A DNA stretch of 64,000 nucleotides, taken from positions 558,001-622,000 of the forward strand of contig BQMF02000021.1 of NCBI GenBank assembly GCA_027922465.2. The letters run 5' to 3'. Every line of letters starts with the position of its first letter. Positions within the stretch are counted from its first letter, which is position 1. Under the pieces are notes generated by a model. The model saw only the letters and a program-made list of their open reading frames with translations. It was not told where the DNA came from and searched no databases. Shown here piece after piece: positions 24,107-34,776 of this stretch. A program made the translations under genes and the position numbers. Source of the DNA: Turritopsis dohrnii (Eukaryota > Cnidaria > Hydrozoa > Anthoathecata > Oceaniidae).

Positions 24107-25076
24107 CTTGGCTTTCTGAAAAACAAAACTAATTCACATGACATTTAGGATTATTAAAGACCATTCATACAAGGTACTGACAAATCATTATTAGTACCTC
24201 CAGTTAAAATCTATTAATCATATTCATTAGTTATAAATTTCGTAAATGGTGTATATATCCAATTCCCTTTTCCCTGTGTGCCACCCCACGTCAATAAGTC
24301 ACAAAAAATAAATTCATATAAGCTAAAAATATAATAGGTCTATTTATGTATAAGCTGTGAGATATAGTCAATCAAGGCTTTCAATGCTATTACACCATCC
24401 CACAAAATATTTTGACCCAAATTTTAAATGGTCCATATCATGTAGTCCATAATTGTCCCTATTTGAGATATTTGTCCCTAAATGACATGTTTGACTGGGC
24501 ATGTAATGCAATGACCTCTCCAAAAACGCTATCTCACTATTATCTTTATTATAATACTTATGTTACAAATTTGACACAGAAAACTTTTATGAAAAAAGGA
24601 AAAAAAATTGAAAACAGCAATGATCCATGTATTTTTCTTATGTCAGGGTCTCATCATAGCAACAAGCTATAAATATTACATGTATGTTTGAAAACAAGAC
24701 AATTTACAATTTAACTTAATGAAGTTATCTCTGTGAAACGATCGAAACTGTATGACCTTGTCACTGAAAGGATTACAAAAAAAGAATTTTGATTATTGCA
24801 TATAATACTGATAATGTTTTCATTGATAACTTTAAAGATAATGAACTATTATAGAGCTGAGGGTTGCACAATGCTGATGTCAGTAGAAATAGAAAAATGG
24901 TCTGGGAACGAGCAGCTGTTTACTATTAACAAAATGCTCAAACACAAAGTAAAAAAATGATTGGCTCCCTTGTGGAGATTATCTCACAAGAAAACTACTG
25001 GCACAATTTATTCTCCATCTTAAATCGTTCATTAATCTACAACATTTAAGAATGGTTGAGATGACCAATATGATTA
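24107..25076. other. Intergenic between GPAA1 start and the pogo element
   Basis: Presumed GPAA1 promoter side plus dispersed repeat copy B (listed separately). No protein or RNA gene seen; the 86-codon + strand frame at 24412 lacks supporting features. Confidence 0.4.
24820..25025 (+). repeat. Dispersed repeat, copy B
   Basis: Contains ctgatgtcagtagaaatag, tggtctgggaacgagcagct, gattggctcccttg and gagattatctcac, shared with copies at 14553 (inverse) and 56265 (split). It ends about 50 bp before the pogo left terminus. Confidence 0.7.
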
Positions 25077-25442
25077 TATAGTCAGTTGAGGTAACCGTTA
25101 CGCGTTGGTAATCATTACGCGTTTTTATTTTGTGATAATTCTCTTAAATAAAATGTTCTCCAGTCAAAAATTAATTGCTTGAGATAGACATGGGTACATA
25201 TAATTTTTTGTCTTTCAAAACTTTTTTTGTAACACTGAAAATATCGTATGAAATTGATTCACGATCTTACCCATACCACTAAAACAGCCATTTTAACTTT
25301 GCGGCCGTATGTCGTAACTTTAGTCTACAATTTAAGATGTTACCCTAAGGCTCTCTGTCGGTGTGTTATTCAGTAGTCCTTACGTCAGATTTTCGTGAAA
25401 ACATTGAATTTTCGTGTTCAGAAGTCATCTCAGTGATAAATT

Positions 25443-25500
25443 TAGTGCGTAATAGTTGAATACATAATTTCATGTCAGTGATGTAACTATTACGCACTTC
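25443..25500. promoter_or_regulatory. Left subterminal TTACGC motifs of the pogo element
   Basis: gtgcgtaatag and ctattacgcacttc face each other here, in addition to two copies inside the left terminus. These are candidate transposase-binding sites; binding is inferred only from repetition. Confidence 0.45.
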
Positions 25501-25617
25501 TTACACATTATTATTATCAGAAACAGCTCAACTTTTTCCAGGAGGTGTTTTTATCATTTGTTCTATTCAGGGCAAGGACAAGATAAAGAATGGATTGTAA
25601 TGGTTCTTTCTTTTATT

Positions 25618-28565
25618 TCAACAAAATATTTCATTTTCACATCCTCCATTTTCCCATCGAATGCGTGCATCTAGATGCAACGATTGGCGATCAACTTTTC
25701 TTACTTTTTCGAATACTTTACGAACATCAAGATATTGGGGGATGTCCCATTTGCCATTACCACAAAAAATGGCTTTAAAGGGCCCACAAATGATATTGTG
25801 GGCGGCAAAGGTATCGACATCTTCACCAGTCACCCTTCCTTCTCGTTCCACTTTCTTTGTCTCCTTAAAAATATTATCGGCTGTCCCGAGTTTTTGTTGC
25901 AGGCAGTCAATTTCCACACCTGCTGCGTAACTACCAGCAGCATCAAACAAAAACCTTGTCAAGGCCTTTCCAATAAAAAGGTTTGGTCCTCGTTGCGTTT
26001 CGTAGATACATGCATACCACTTCCCGACAACATCAGTCTCAGGTCGTGGTGGGTTCATGTACTCCCATGTTGCCTCCATACTGCGGAATTCGTCATCCTG
26101 GCCCTCTATCTCGATTTCTGATTCAGATTCACTTTCGATTGCATCCGATTCTTCCACTTCATTATTGTCCTCTCCTTCCTCTTCACTGCTTTCATAATCA
26201 TCGCAATCGTCAGTGACCACTCCATTCTTTTTCCTTTTTGTAACTTTGCTTCCTTTTTTCTTCTTTCCTGATTCTCTTTCTGCCTTCCTTAATGAAATTT
26301 GCTCCAATTTTTCTTGCTTTTGTTTTTCCTTCTGTTCTAACTCATCAAGGAGTTCTTTTTGTGTAACCACCTAATTATTAAGAATGGTTTAATTAATGAT
26401 AATAATTTGCAAACTGAAAATGAAATAATCTCAACACTAACCTTGCTTCTTAAATCGAGCTTCTGTCGAGACTTCTTTTCTTTGTTGACTGGACCTTTGA
26501 TTTTGTTTAGAAAAGCCTCCTCGAAACTTTCACTTTGACGAATTGTGGATGGCGTGGATACCGACACTGCCTCTAACTTCCAACCATTCGGTACCCAACG
26601 AAACCCTGGTGGTGATACGCAAGGGTATGGACCCAAGTGCTTCATCAAAATATCTAATTCTGATGATGGTGTTGTTGTTGTTGTTCCCACAATGCTCCCT
26701 CCTGGCAACGTATTGTGAGAAACAGTTGAAGGAAAAGCAGTATTCGGCGTTGTAGGAAAAGCATTACTTGGTGTAGATGCATTTGGAATAGATGATGTGC
26801 ATAATTCTTCACTGACATCACCATCTAATGCTTCATCAATGTTCCTACAAAAAAAGAATAGCTATGAAATTTCAAGTGATGTACTCAATACTTGGGTTTA
26901 CTTCATCAAATAAGTACCTTCAACAAAAAAATGTTCTATACAGTATTTCGATTATAATAATTTTCCTTGTGATATCAAATGCGTTTTACACAGCGTTACT
27001 AAAAACTAACCCGTTTGCAAGTTTGTCCCAATCCAATTCCTTTCCAAGGACTTTCCAATTGTTGTACTTTTGTACCAGCCGCGGATCCAAACGATTGACG
27101 GGATACTTCTCTCGGTTAACTGGCCAAATACCAGTGCTTTCAAACCCACTTACGATGTTGTCAGCTTTCATTCCTTCCTTCCAAATGCTACATAGCTGGT
27201 TAGCAAACTCTGCCTTAGATAACTGACTTTTTGCTCCCAAAGCAGCAACCCTTTCATGTAGTTTATTATCCCACGTCCTCTTTAGGGGACCAAAACAACC
27301 TACATCTAATGGCTGTAGGACATCCGTCACATGCGGTGGAAATTTCATGATGATTATTCTTTCGTCAATTGCCTTTCGTATAACAGGAATGCTCACATGT
27401 GACAGGTGTCCATCCAAAACTAGAAGTAATGGTCGTTCTTTCACCATATCAGCAAATCTCTCAAACCATGTTTGAAATATTTCGCTGTCCATCCATCCGT
27501 TTTCTGACTTACCATAGAACGTATTTGGAAGTGCCTTATCTCCATACCATGTGCTCTGCATGTTCTTCCCCTTGAATATGATTAGGGGATCAAGAGCAAT
27601 TCCAGCGGCATTGCAGACGGCCAAAACAGTTATGTTTTCTCGGCCGGCTCCATAGCGCATTCGTAATGCCCTCTTTCCCTTGACCGTTATTACCTTTCCT
27701 TTTGACGGATCAGTTGGAAAGCCGCTTTCATCGCAGTTCCAGATGCGAGCTGCATCCAAATCTGGATTCTCTGAAAGGACTTTCTCCAACTGATCGTAAA
27801 AGTCGTAGATAATGAACGGATTACTGGTGTTGGCTTTTCTGGCTGTGCTAATCATCTCAGCCTTTTTGTGAGTCAGACGATTTCTTCTCATGAAGTTCCT
27901 CAACCAAACTCGTCCCGGCCTTCCATTTTTAAATTGTGGAGCAGCAATGTCGTTCTTTCTGACGTAGTCACCAACAATATCCTGAAATGATTAGCCAGGA
28001 ACTAAGAATTTGTGCAAAGACCTTTTAAATCCTAAACTGACAGTTCTTAAAGGAGAAAAGCAATACCATTAGTGCTATTAATAATCCCTTACTTACCAAT
28101 AATTCATCAATTGTAGGACTGAATCCGAGATTACAAACAACGGCAATACATTCTGCTAATTCTCTTTCCTTTTGCGCATCGAAAACAGCTCTACGGCCAC
28201 CTTGTTTGAGGGGAAGGCCGTTCTTTCTTCTGTTCAATCTGAAGCGCAACGTCGATTCATCGACTCCATATTTCCTAGCAAGTGTTCTTTTTTTGCTACC
28301 TATGAATTGAATAATTGATTTAAACAACCTCGTACCCAGGGTTTCTTGCCTTTTCAATATATGGACGGCGGCGAAGATTCAAAATTTAAAAAGCCCTTCT
28401 CCCATTGTTCTAGACCATACGATAAGTCTTACCTGGAACTGAGTCATATTCATGGATAGCACTTTTCATCTGCTCCTCTGTCCACGCTCCAGCTATCTGC
28501 TGTGCCACTTTACGACTGCCGATCCTCTTCTTAGATTTGCAGTTGTTTTTAGCGAATGGTTTCAT
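25618..28565 (-). CDS. Pogo/Tigger-like DDE transposase, five exons, apparently intact
   Basis: Exons 28565-28433, 28299-28097, 27981-27011, 26844-26442 and 26370-25618 have matching GT-AG borders and phases, giving about 820 codons without a stop. An N-terminal psq-like helix-turn-helix runs from exon 1 into exon 2 (KVAQQIAGAWTEEQM, then LARKYGVDESTLRFRL), and a second CENP-B-type HTH follows (TIDELLDIVGDY, WLRNFMRRNRL). The DDE_1 core shows WNCDESGF (D1), LLVLDGHLSHVS (D2) and TDVLQPLDVGCF (D3, about 30 residues after D2), so all three acidic residues are present. The C-terminal half is unusually long: an S/T/P-rich linker, lysine-rich coiled segment (LLDELEQKEKQKQEK), acidic region and an unrecognised final domain (about 130 residues). 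It should cut and paste the surrounding element using its terminal repeats. Confidence 0.88.
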
Positions 28566-28784
28566 AGTAAAAAAGATACAAACGAATGATACAAAAATAA
28601 TATGACAAAATTTATGATAAAAATTGCAATCGCAATCGACAGTGAAAGAAAGTTTGTCAATAGAGCATTTCAACTTATACTCAAGAATCATGCTCAATTA
28701 TTATCACTAGTGATGGTAGGTAATAAATTCACTACTGATAATTTCACTAGTGTTATTTTCACTAGCGCACTAGTGAAAGTCCAG

Positions 28785-29080
28785 ATCATGCGTAATCGAT
28801 TGAATATACATACGTAATGAATAAAAAAATTGTTACGCACTACAATTTAAAGATTACGCACTTAGCGTAAAACATAGAAAAAAATGCATAACGGTTAGAT
28901 GATTTAGTTTCCAACTGTTACGCATCGATTTTTTTTAAATATCTTGATATGGGAAAGGCTACAACAAACAAAGTTTGGCGAGATTGTGGCACAAGACTGC
29001 GTAATGATAAGCGAAACAGTTGATTCATAATGGTTGAGCCCACGGCGAGATAATCGCACTTTCGCGAAAAATGCGTAATG
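28785..29080. promoter_or_regulatory. Right subterminal TTACGC motif cluster of the pogo element
   Basis: At least six copies of TTACGC(A/G) or its inverse occur: atgcgtaatcg, tgttacgcac, gattacgcac, ctgttacgcatcg, ctgcgtaatg and the terminal atgcgtaatgg. Candidate transposase-binding array upstream of the transposase start. Confidence 0.5.
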
Positions 29081-29659
29081 GTTACCTCAACTGACTATAC
29101 TATTTTATAATTTTACATTGCTGTTCTTGACTTTACTTTTAGGTTTAGAATTGAAATTGCATGCAATAGCTTTTAAATCGATGAACATTTTAAATGTTGG
29201 AAGAGTTAGATTGTGTCAGTGAATCATCACATTATACAAGTAAACTCAGTCTATAGAGGCACTACAATGGCAAATTAAGTTGTACATACTTTAGCATCAT
29301 TTATTTTCCCAGCCAATTCACACATATATTTGATATTTTCTGATAGTAAGTGCAAAGTCAGTACTGCTTATGTGCCAAATTACGGACAGCCTTTGTTATT
29401 ACGGACATAAAAATGTAAACAAAGATTCTTGTCATGAAAATACACATGCACTAATGCCAAGTTCACTATGTATAACTGAATAAAATGTTTTATCAAACAG
29501 AGCAATAGAAAGCAATTAGCAGCAACACTTGAAGAATAATGGACTGTGAAGAATCATAAGTGGCCTATATTTCAATGATCAGTTAGAAGTGTCCTCCCCC
29601 ACTGTGATTGACATACAAAAACTTTATTATTTGACTTATTTTATGATAATTAACTTTCT

Positions 29660-29770
29660 ACCCTGATAGAAAGATCTTACAGGATCCTGTAAGATTTTGC
29701 ATGGGATCCTGTAGGATCCTTCACACGATCCTGTAAGATCTTGCATAGGATCCTGCAAGATCTCGAGGAC
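29660..29770. repeat. GGATCCTG-rich degenerate repeat, left block
   Basis: Repeated variants of gatcctgtaagatcttgca and ggatcctgtagg. The motif is itself nearly palindromic. Confidence 0.7.
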
Positions 29771-30837
29771 TATCTAAATTACAGTTATAATTATTATAGA
29801 AAATTTACTTCCAAGATCTTCTATGTAAAAACCATTTTTCCTTGTATACACGATTTATAAGCAACTGTTGATTTAGATCAGAACTCAAGTTGCTTAATTT
29901 GAAAGCCAAAAAGCCTACTCAAGTTGCTTAACCAGTTGCTTAACTTTCCTAACTTATGAAATCGAAAGGATGTATATACAACAACTTTATTATATGTTCA
30001 TGCTACAGTAGTACTATTGAAAATATAAGAACAAAAAACAACAAGAATAATAAAACACATTACAAAGGATAAAATCGTGTTCATGTCTTCTTAAATCGTA
30101 AACAATATACATTGTGATTATAAAGTTTTTTTATTTACTTATTTATTTACTGTTGAAACTGAGTTATTACAATATGTATTTATTCATAGAGGATAATTTG
30201 AAGCATAACAATTTTTTAGTTGCTTAACCAGTTAGGCTGTCAGTACTGGTGTTGCTTTATTTACTTACCAAAAACGAGTACCGTTGCTTATAAAGGGGGT
30301 TGCTTATAAAAAAATTGTGTATGTCAACAAGTGACTAGGGCTATCACTAGCAATTCCAACTATGCATGAAGATGTCATCATGTAATCAGAGCAAATTAAT
30401 CTAATAGCTACTTTACACAAACTTTTTCATAAAAAACTTAACTTTGGCTTCAAAATTTTCATCCAATTTTTGAAGAAAATATCTTTATTTTTTTTGTCTT
30501 TCTTGTGATGCGATTTTTGTAGGAAATGGAAAAGTAGAAAAAGAGAAAATCGAAAAATAAGTTTAGAAAAACTCATTGATTTCTTAACGATAGAATAAGA
30601 AGTGGGGGTATTCTTATTTTAGAATTCTTATTCATGTGAAATTGATAAACATGGCATTTGAAGTTCCAATATAAATCTATTGAGAAAAAAACATTGTTAT
30701 AATGAAGACAGTCATAAAATTATTAATAAAATCAGATAGTTTTTCGTATAAGTCACTTTCATCAACTTTAGAAATACTAGAATGCTTCACAGTGGTGTAA
30801 TAAACATAAATTTTGTTAAGAAATTCTTTGAAGTTGT

Positions 30838-31257
30838 ACTGGGTGCGCCAAAAAAAAGTGTATATGTTTGAACTGATATTTTGAAAAAAATACTCTGTCA
30901 TACATCTAGAGATTTTTTCTACCTGAAAGACGAAAGATTAACTTAGATTTTGATGTAATGTTAAATTTCGTCTATTTCTTAAAAAGTTGTGAATCAAAAC
31001 ATCTACTTTTAAAAAATGTGATTTTTTAAGAAAATATAGGGTATATTAAATTTTGAATAAGTTTTCGAATGTTTTTTATGGTTTTTTTTTAAATGTTTTG
31101 ATTCACAACTTTTTAAGAAACAGACGAAATTTAATGTATGATACATCAAAATCTACGTTAATCTTTCGTCTTTTAGGTAAAAAAATCTATAGATGAGTTT
31201 TTTCAAATATATCAGCTCAAATGTATATGTACACCTTTTTTTGGCGCACCCGGTATA
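30838..31257. mobile_element. Mariner-type foldback MITE, about 420 bp
   Basis: Left TACTGGGTGCGCCAAAAAAA, right TTTTTTTGGCGCACCCGGTA; the inverted arms run about 170 bp each (e.g. gattcacaactttttaag and its inverse near 30985). GGTGCGCC-type termini and flanking TA are typical of mariner-derived MITEs. Confidence 0.8.
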
Positions 31258-31379
31258 TCTCCTGATTGCCTTATGACCAAGCCAAATTTTTGCATAGATA
31301 TGGCTCAATATCTGTTATAGATATACGGGAAATTTCCAATTTTGCCAAGCTTGGGAACTCGGAAATCAGTTATATTTAA

Positions 31380-31620
31380 AGGTCTGATCCTAAATAGGAT
31401 CCTGACAGGATTCCTGAACAATATCCTGGCAGGATCTTAACTCAATCCTGGCAGGATCTTAATAAGATCCTGTAAGATAGTCCTGAATAGGATTCTTTTG
31501 TCAGGATATGAGTCCTACCAGGATCCTAATAGGATCCTAGGAGAATCCTGGTAGGATCCTGTTCCTGTCAGGATCTTACAGGATCTTGTAGGATCCTGTC
31601 AGGATTTTAACCAGGATCTA
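31380..31620. repeat. GGATCCTG-rich degenerate repeat, right block
   Basis: About fifteen variants of aggatcctgacaggatt and agatcctgtaag in about 240 bp, related to the block at 29660. Confidence 0.75.
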
Positions 31621-32548
31621 AAATCATTTTCATTCCTCAACTCATTTTTAAACATAAATTTTCAACCTGTCGAAGCCCTTTGTTCCGTACGATGACTTTA
31701 CCGATATTTCTGACGGTGGTTGCAATTATTATTTTTTTATCGGTAAATATGAATACCATTGTACACACGGAGCTCATAAAAAATACGCATTATTCTCTCA
31801 AGAGAGCAGTCTATTTTAAAAGAAATCTTTAAAGTTTAGTAAAATAAATTCTAAACGTCATATTAGTAATTTTCTAGCATTTAAATAAATTTAATTATCT
31901 CTGAAGTTTGTTTTATTACAGTTTGGTTGACAGTACAGGATGTGCTGTGTTTTTAATTTACAGACGGTTGGAATTATGTTTTGATCTATTTCAGTGTAGA
32001 ATCACTTGCTCGAAAATTTTATGTTAATTCGTGTGTTTTACCCTCTAACCTTTTAGTTTTATCTTGAATTTTAAATTAAAATTTTCTCCTTTTTTTTAAC
32101 TTAACACAATACTTTTTCCAATCCCTAAATTTTTTACCTAATTTGATAGGACAATCTTTTTACGATTTTATCTTTAATAAAATGTTTTTATAAGTATACT
32201 ATACTATAATATAATATATTTATTATGCACCAGACACACGTACATTTATGCAATTTACTTATAACTTTATTTTACTTATACGTAGTAGGTCCACATCAGT
32301 GATTACACTGCTTTTGTATTTATATGTACATAAATTACGACCTTCTTTACAAAATAAATTAATAATAATAATAATAATAATGTCCGTAATAACGAAGGCT
32401 GTCCATAGGAACATAGACGGTATTATGGACATTATGACCAATAGGAAATCAGAGCAAAGTACAATGAGTCCTTGAGCTTCAATTCACTTAATTAAGGAGT
32501 AAATGCATAGGTATCTATTGCATCTAGACAATTTCCATCTCTTAAAGA

Positions 32549-32602
32549 AAAACAAACTTGTTTATAAAATTGATAAAATGTTTTTATAAACAAGTTTGTT
32601 TT
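32549..32602. repeat. Perfect hairpin, about 20-bp stem
   Basis: aaaacaaacttgtttataaa and tttataaacaagtttgtttt are separated by about a dozen bases. It may be a small foldback transposon or simple inverted repeat; I see no sign of a mature small RNA. Confidence 0.6.
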
Positions 32603-32877
32603 AGGTTAGGTAGTATATCTTTTTTTAGCTATGTCATTTCGTTAAGATATTTTGCCACTAGTTTCCTCAGTGACGAAACCTGGCGCTCAGAATGGTTAGG
32701 TGTAGGAACACAGTGTTGTAGTGGAAATATTGGAATGATTTGAAAGAAGAACTTTACTTGAAATTTTCTTATTGCTTGTTATTTTGTATTCTTCGAAGCT
32801 TAACTGTTTCACCTTCCGAACAGCCGCTCCAATCCTTGATTGGGATTCTTAAAATCAGTTAGCTAGGAGTGATGAGA

Positions 32878-32904
32878 TGCACATGAACTTCAGGTTCATG
32901 TGCA
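32878..32904. repeat. Short hairpin with 5-base loop
   Basis: TGCACATGAAC, loop TTCAG, GTTCATGTGCA. The flanks (ggagt and actcc) could extend the stem imperfectly. Function unknown. Confidence 0.5.
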
Positions 32905-33466
32905 GGACTCTACTCCCATACTTTCACCTTCAAAATTCCAAACATTATACACGCGGGTGATATTTGTGCCGGTAACCGACTAACAGTCTTTTTGAAGATT
33001 TTGTTGAAAACATCATAAGATACTATTTTCGGCTTCCGTCACTAGTCATTACAACCGCTCACGTTCGTGAAGAAAGACGGAACTGACCCTGCTGCTCTCG
33101 TCTCAACTGAGTTTGTACGATTGTTTTTTGCATTCTATCTATATATCTGTGATGCATTTCTAATGACCTGTCTTGACACAGTCGCCATTAATGATTTCGT
33201 CAATTCCAAGGAAATTTACCGTTGTAAAACTGTTTTTCTACTCACCTTTTTGGATGAGCCAGAAGAGCAGCCTGATATCACCGTCCTTCCCTTGCCTTGT
33301 ACACATAAAAATGAACTCTCAAAATGGCGAACTAAAAATTAGTATATACCATATATAATTGATCATTAATATTTATAAAAATCAAAGGGGTAGCTTTGTA
33401 ATAGAGCAAAGTAAAAATTTATGGAGGAGAGTTCTTTAGTAAATGTAGAAAAACATGTATATAAAC

Positions 33467-34776
33467 TTTAAAGGAGTGGTATCATGAAAATTTGAAAAAT
33501 TTTTTTTTCTTCGTATATCCCTTGTTTTAATGTAGATACTACAAAATAAATTTAATTTGGAAAAAAAAAGTCTTTTTTTCGCTATAAAATGCCACTTTAA
33601 AACATAGGCTTAAAACGCTGAATAAATTAGTAATAATTATGTGACGTCATTGAAGAAGTTATATTCAGTGTTGATGCGATGTTTTGCATTCAAATCGAGC
33701 GAGTGTTCTTTGAAATTCAAGCAATAACTAAGTATTTTTTTTAAATCTAATGAAAAACATGGTTATTTGTGCTGCTGTGGGATGTGACAGTGACTCAACC
33801 AAAGGACAGAACATTAGTTTGTTTAGATTAGCTAAAATTCATATTTAAAAAAAATATGGATTTCAAAGTTGAAGCGAGGCCAATCTTCCATCTTTACGTC
33901 ACTTATATATTTTAAAGAATCATGTTTTGGAAGAAATTTGATGGTAAACATGTTATAAGGAGTTTTACTTTAATGTTTTATCTACACTTTTCGTTATACA
34001 TAGGTGAACTTTTACTTTCTGTGTGCAAGTGTTTTTTCGATTTTTGTTTTCGTGTTTCTCTTCGAACTGGGCATTTGAATATTATTCCGTTTCACCGATT
34101 ATTTCATTATTGTTTTCATAGAATGAGCTATTGATTCTATTGAAAACGGAAAATTGGAAAAACGTTAACTTTCAATATATGAATTTTACTACGATCAATG
34201 ATCAACTCAATATTGCATGTATTTTTTTTTTTTTTTTTGCGTTTTGATTTTTACAAAAAATTATTTTGAAATTTATCGTCTTTGATCGCATAAACTTCTT
34301 TGCAACACATTTGCATCACTGTTTGTTGCCAACTCTCTCCGGTAAAGCATTTTCGTCATCAAAATCATCATCCGGACTTCTTCATATGTTCTTTACAGCA
34401 ACTGGGTCAAAACTATATTGCTCAAACCGCTAAAATTCTCTGTGAAATCCTTGAATAAAACTCATTGCTACATTCTTCATCTTCGCTGAGAACATCTGAT
34501 TCCTCTTCACTTCAATTCTCACTCATGATTTTTGAAAACATGAGAAACTAATAACCTCCTAGTTTGCACTGACATAACAAGTAAAACTAAACGAAACTTC
34601 TTCAATGACGTCACACGCTTTTCATCAGAAAAAAAGACGGGGGTTTATAAAAAAATTAAAAACTCAATATCTTCGGAAGTAAAACGTTTTTTAAAAAAGC
34701 TTTAACGCAGGTTAACTATACATTTTTTAAACTAAAATTTGTCATAAAATTTGAAATGACGATACCACTCCTTTAA
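33467..34776. mobile_element. Inverted-repeat element with THAP-domain relic
   Basis: TTTAAAGGAGTGGTATCAT on the left matches gacgataccactcctttaaa on the right in inverse. Inside, 33749-33925 encodes on the + strand MVICAAVGCDSDSTKGQNIS then LFRLAKI, and in a shifted frame YFKESCFGRNL. Together these resemble a C2CH THAP finger (C-x2-4-C then C-x2-H, HF-x4-CF). Stops and shifts show it is dead. THAP fingers are the DNA-binding part of P-type transposases. Confidence 0.55.

Larger units (their letters stand above)
25077..29099 (-). mobile_element. Full-length pogo/Tigger-like DNA transposon
   Basis: The left terminus TATAGTCAGTTGAGGTAACC and then gttacgc is matched in inverse at the right end (gcgtaat then GGTTACCTCAACTGACTATA). 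Flanking TA fits a TA target site. Multiple TTACGC(A/G) motifs crowd both subterminal regions. Between them lies an apparently intact five-exon transposase gene on the minus strand. Total length is about 4.0 kb. Confidence 0.88.
29380..32411. mobile_element. 3-kb inverted-repeat-bounded element without coding capacity
   Basis: ACGGACAGCCTTTGTTATTA followed by cggacat at 29382 recurs inverted at 32381-32406 (atgtccgtaataacg, aaggctgtcc). Between them are two GGATCCTG-rich patches and a nested MITE, but no convincing ORF. It is interpreted as a non-autonomous element; the inverted pair could also come from two separate short elements. Confidence 0.5.

Noticed and set aside
25661..26216. Plus-strand frames opposite the last transposase exon
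   Set aside because: They are antisense shadows of the minus-strand transposase reading frame.
33067..33342. Candidate first exon on the minus strand (ATG near 33309 followed by a GTGAGT donor)
   Set aside because: Only about 20 codons and no convincing second exon; too weak to list.
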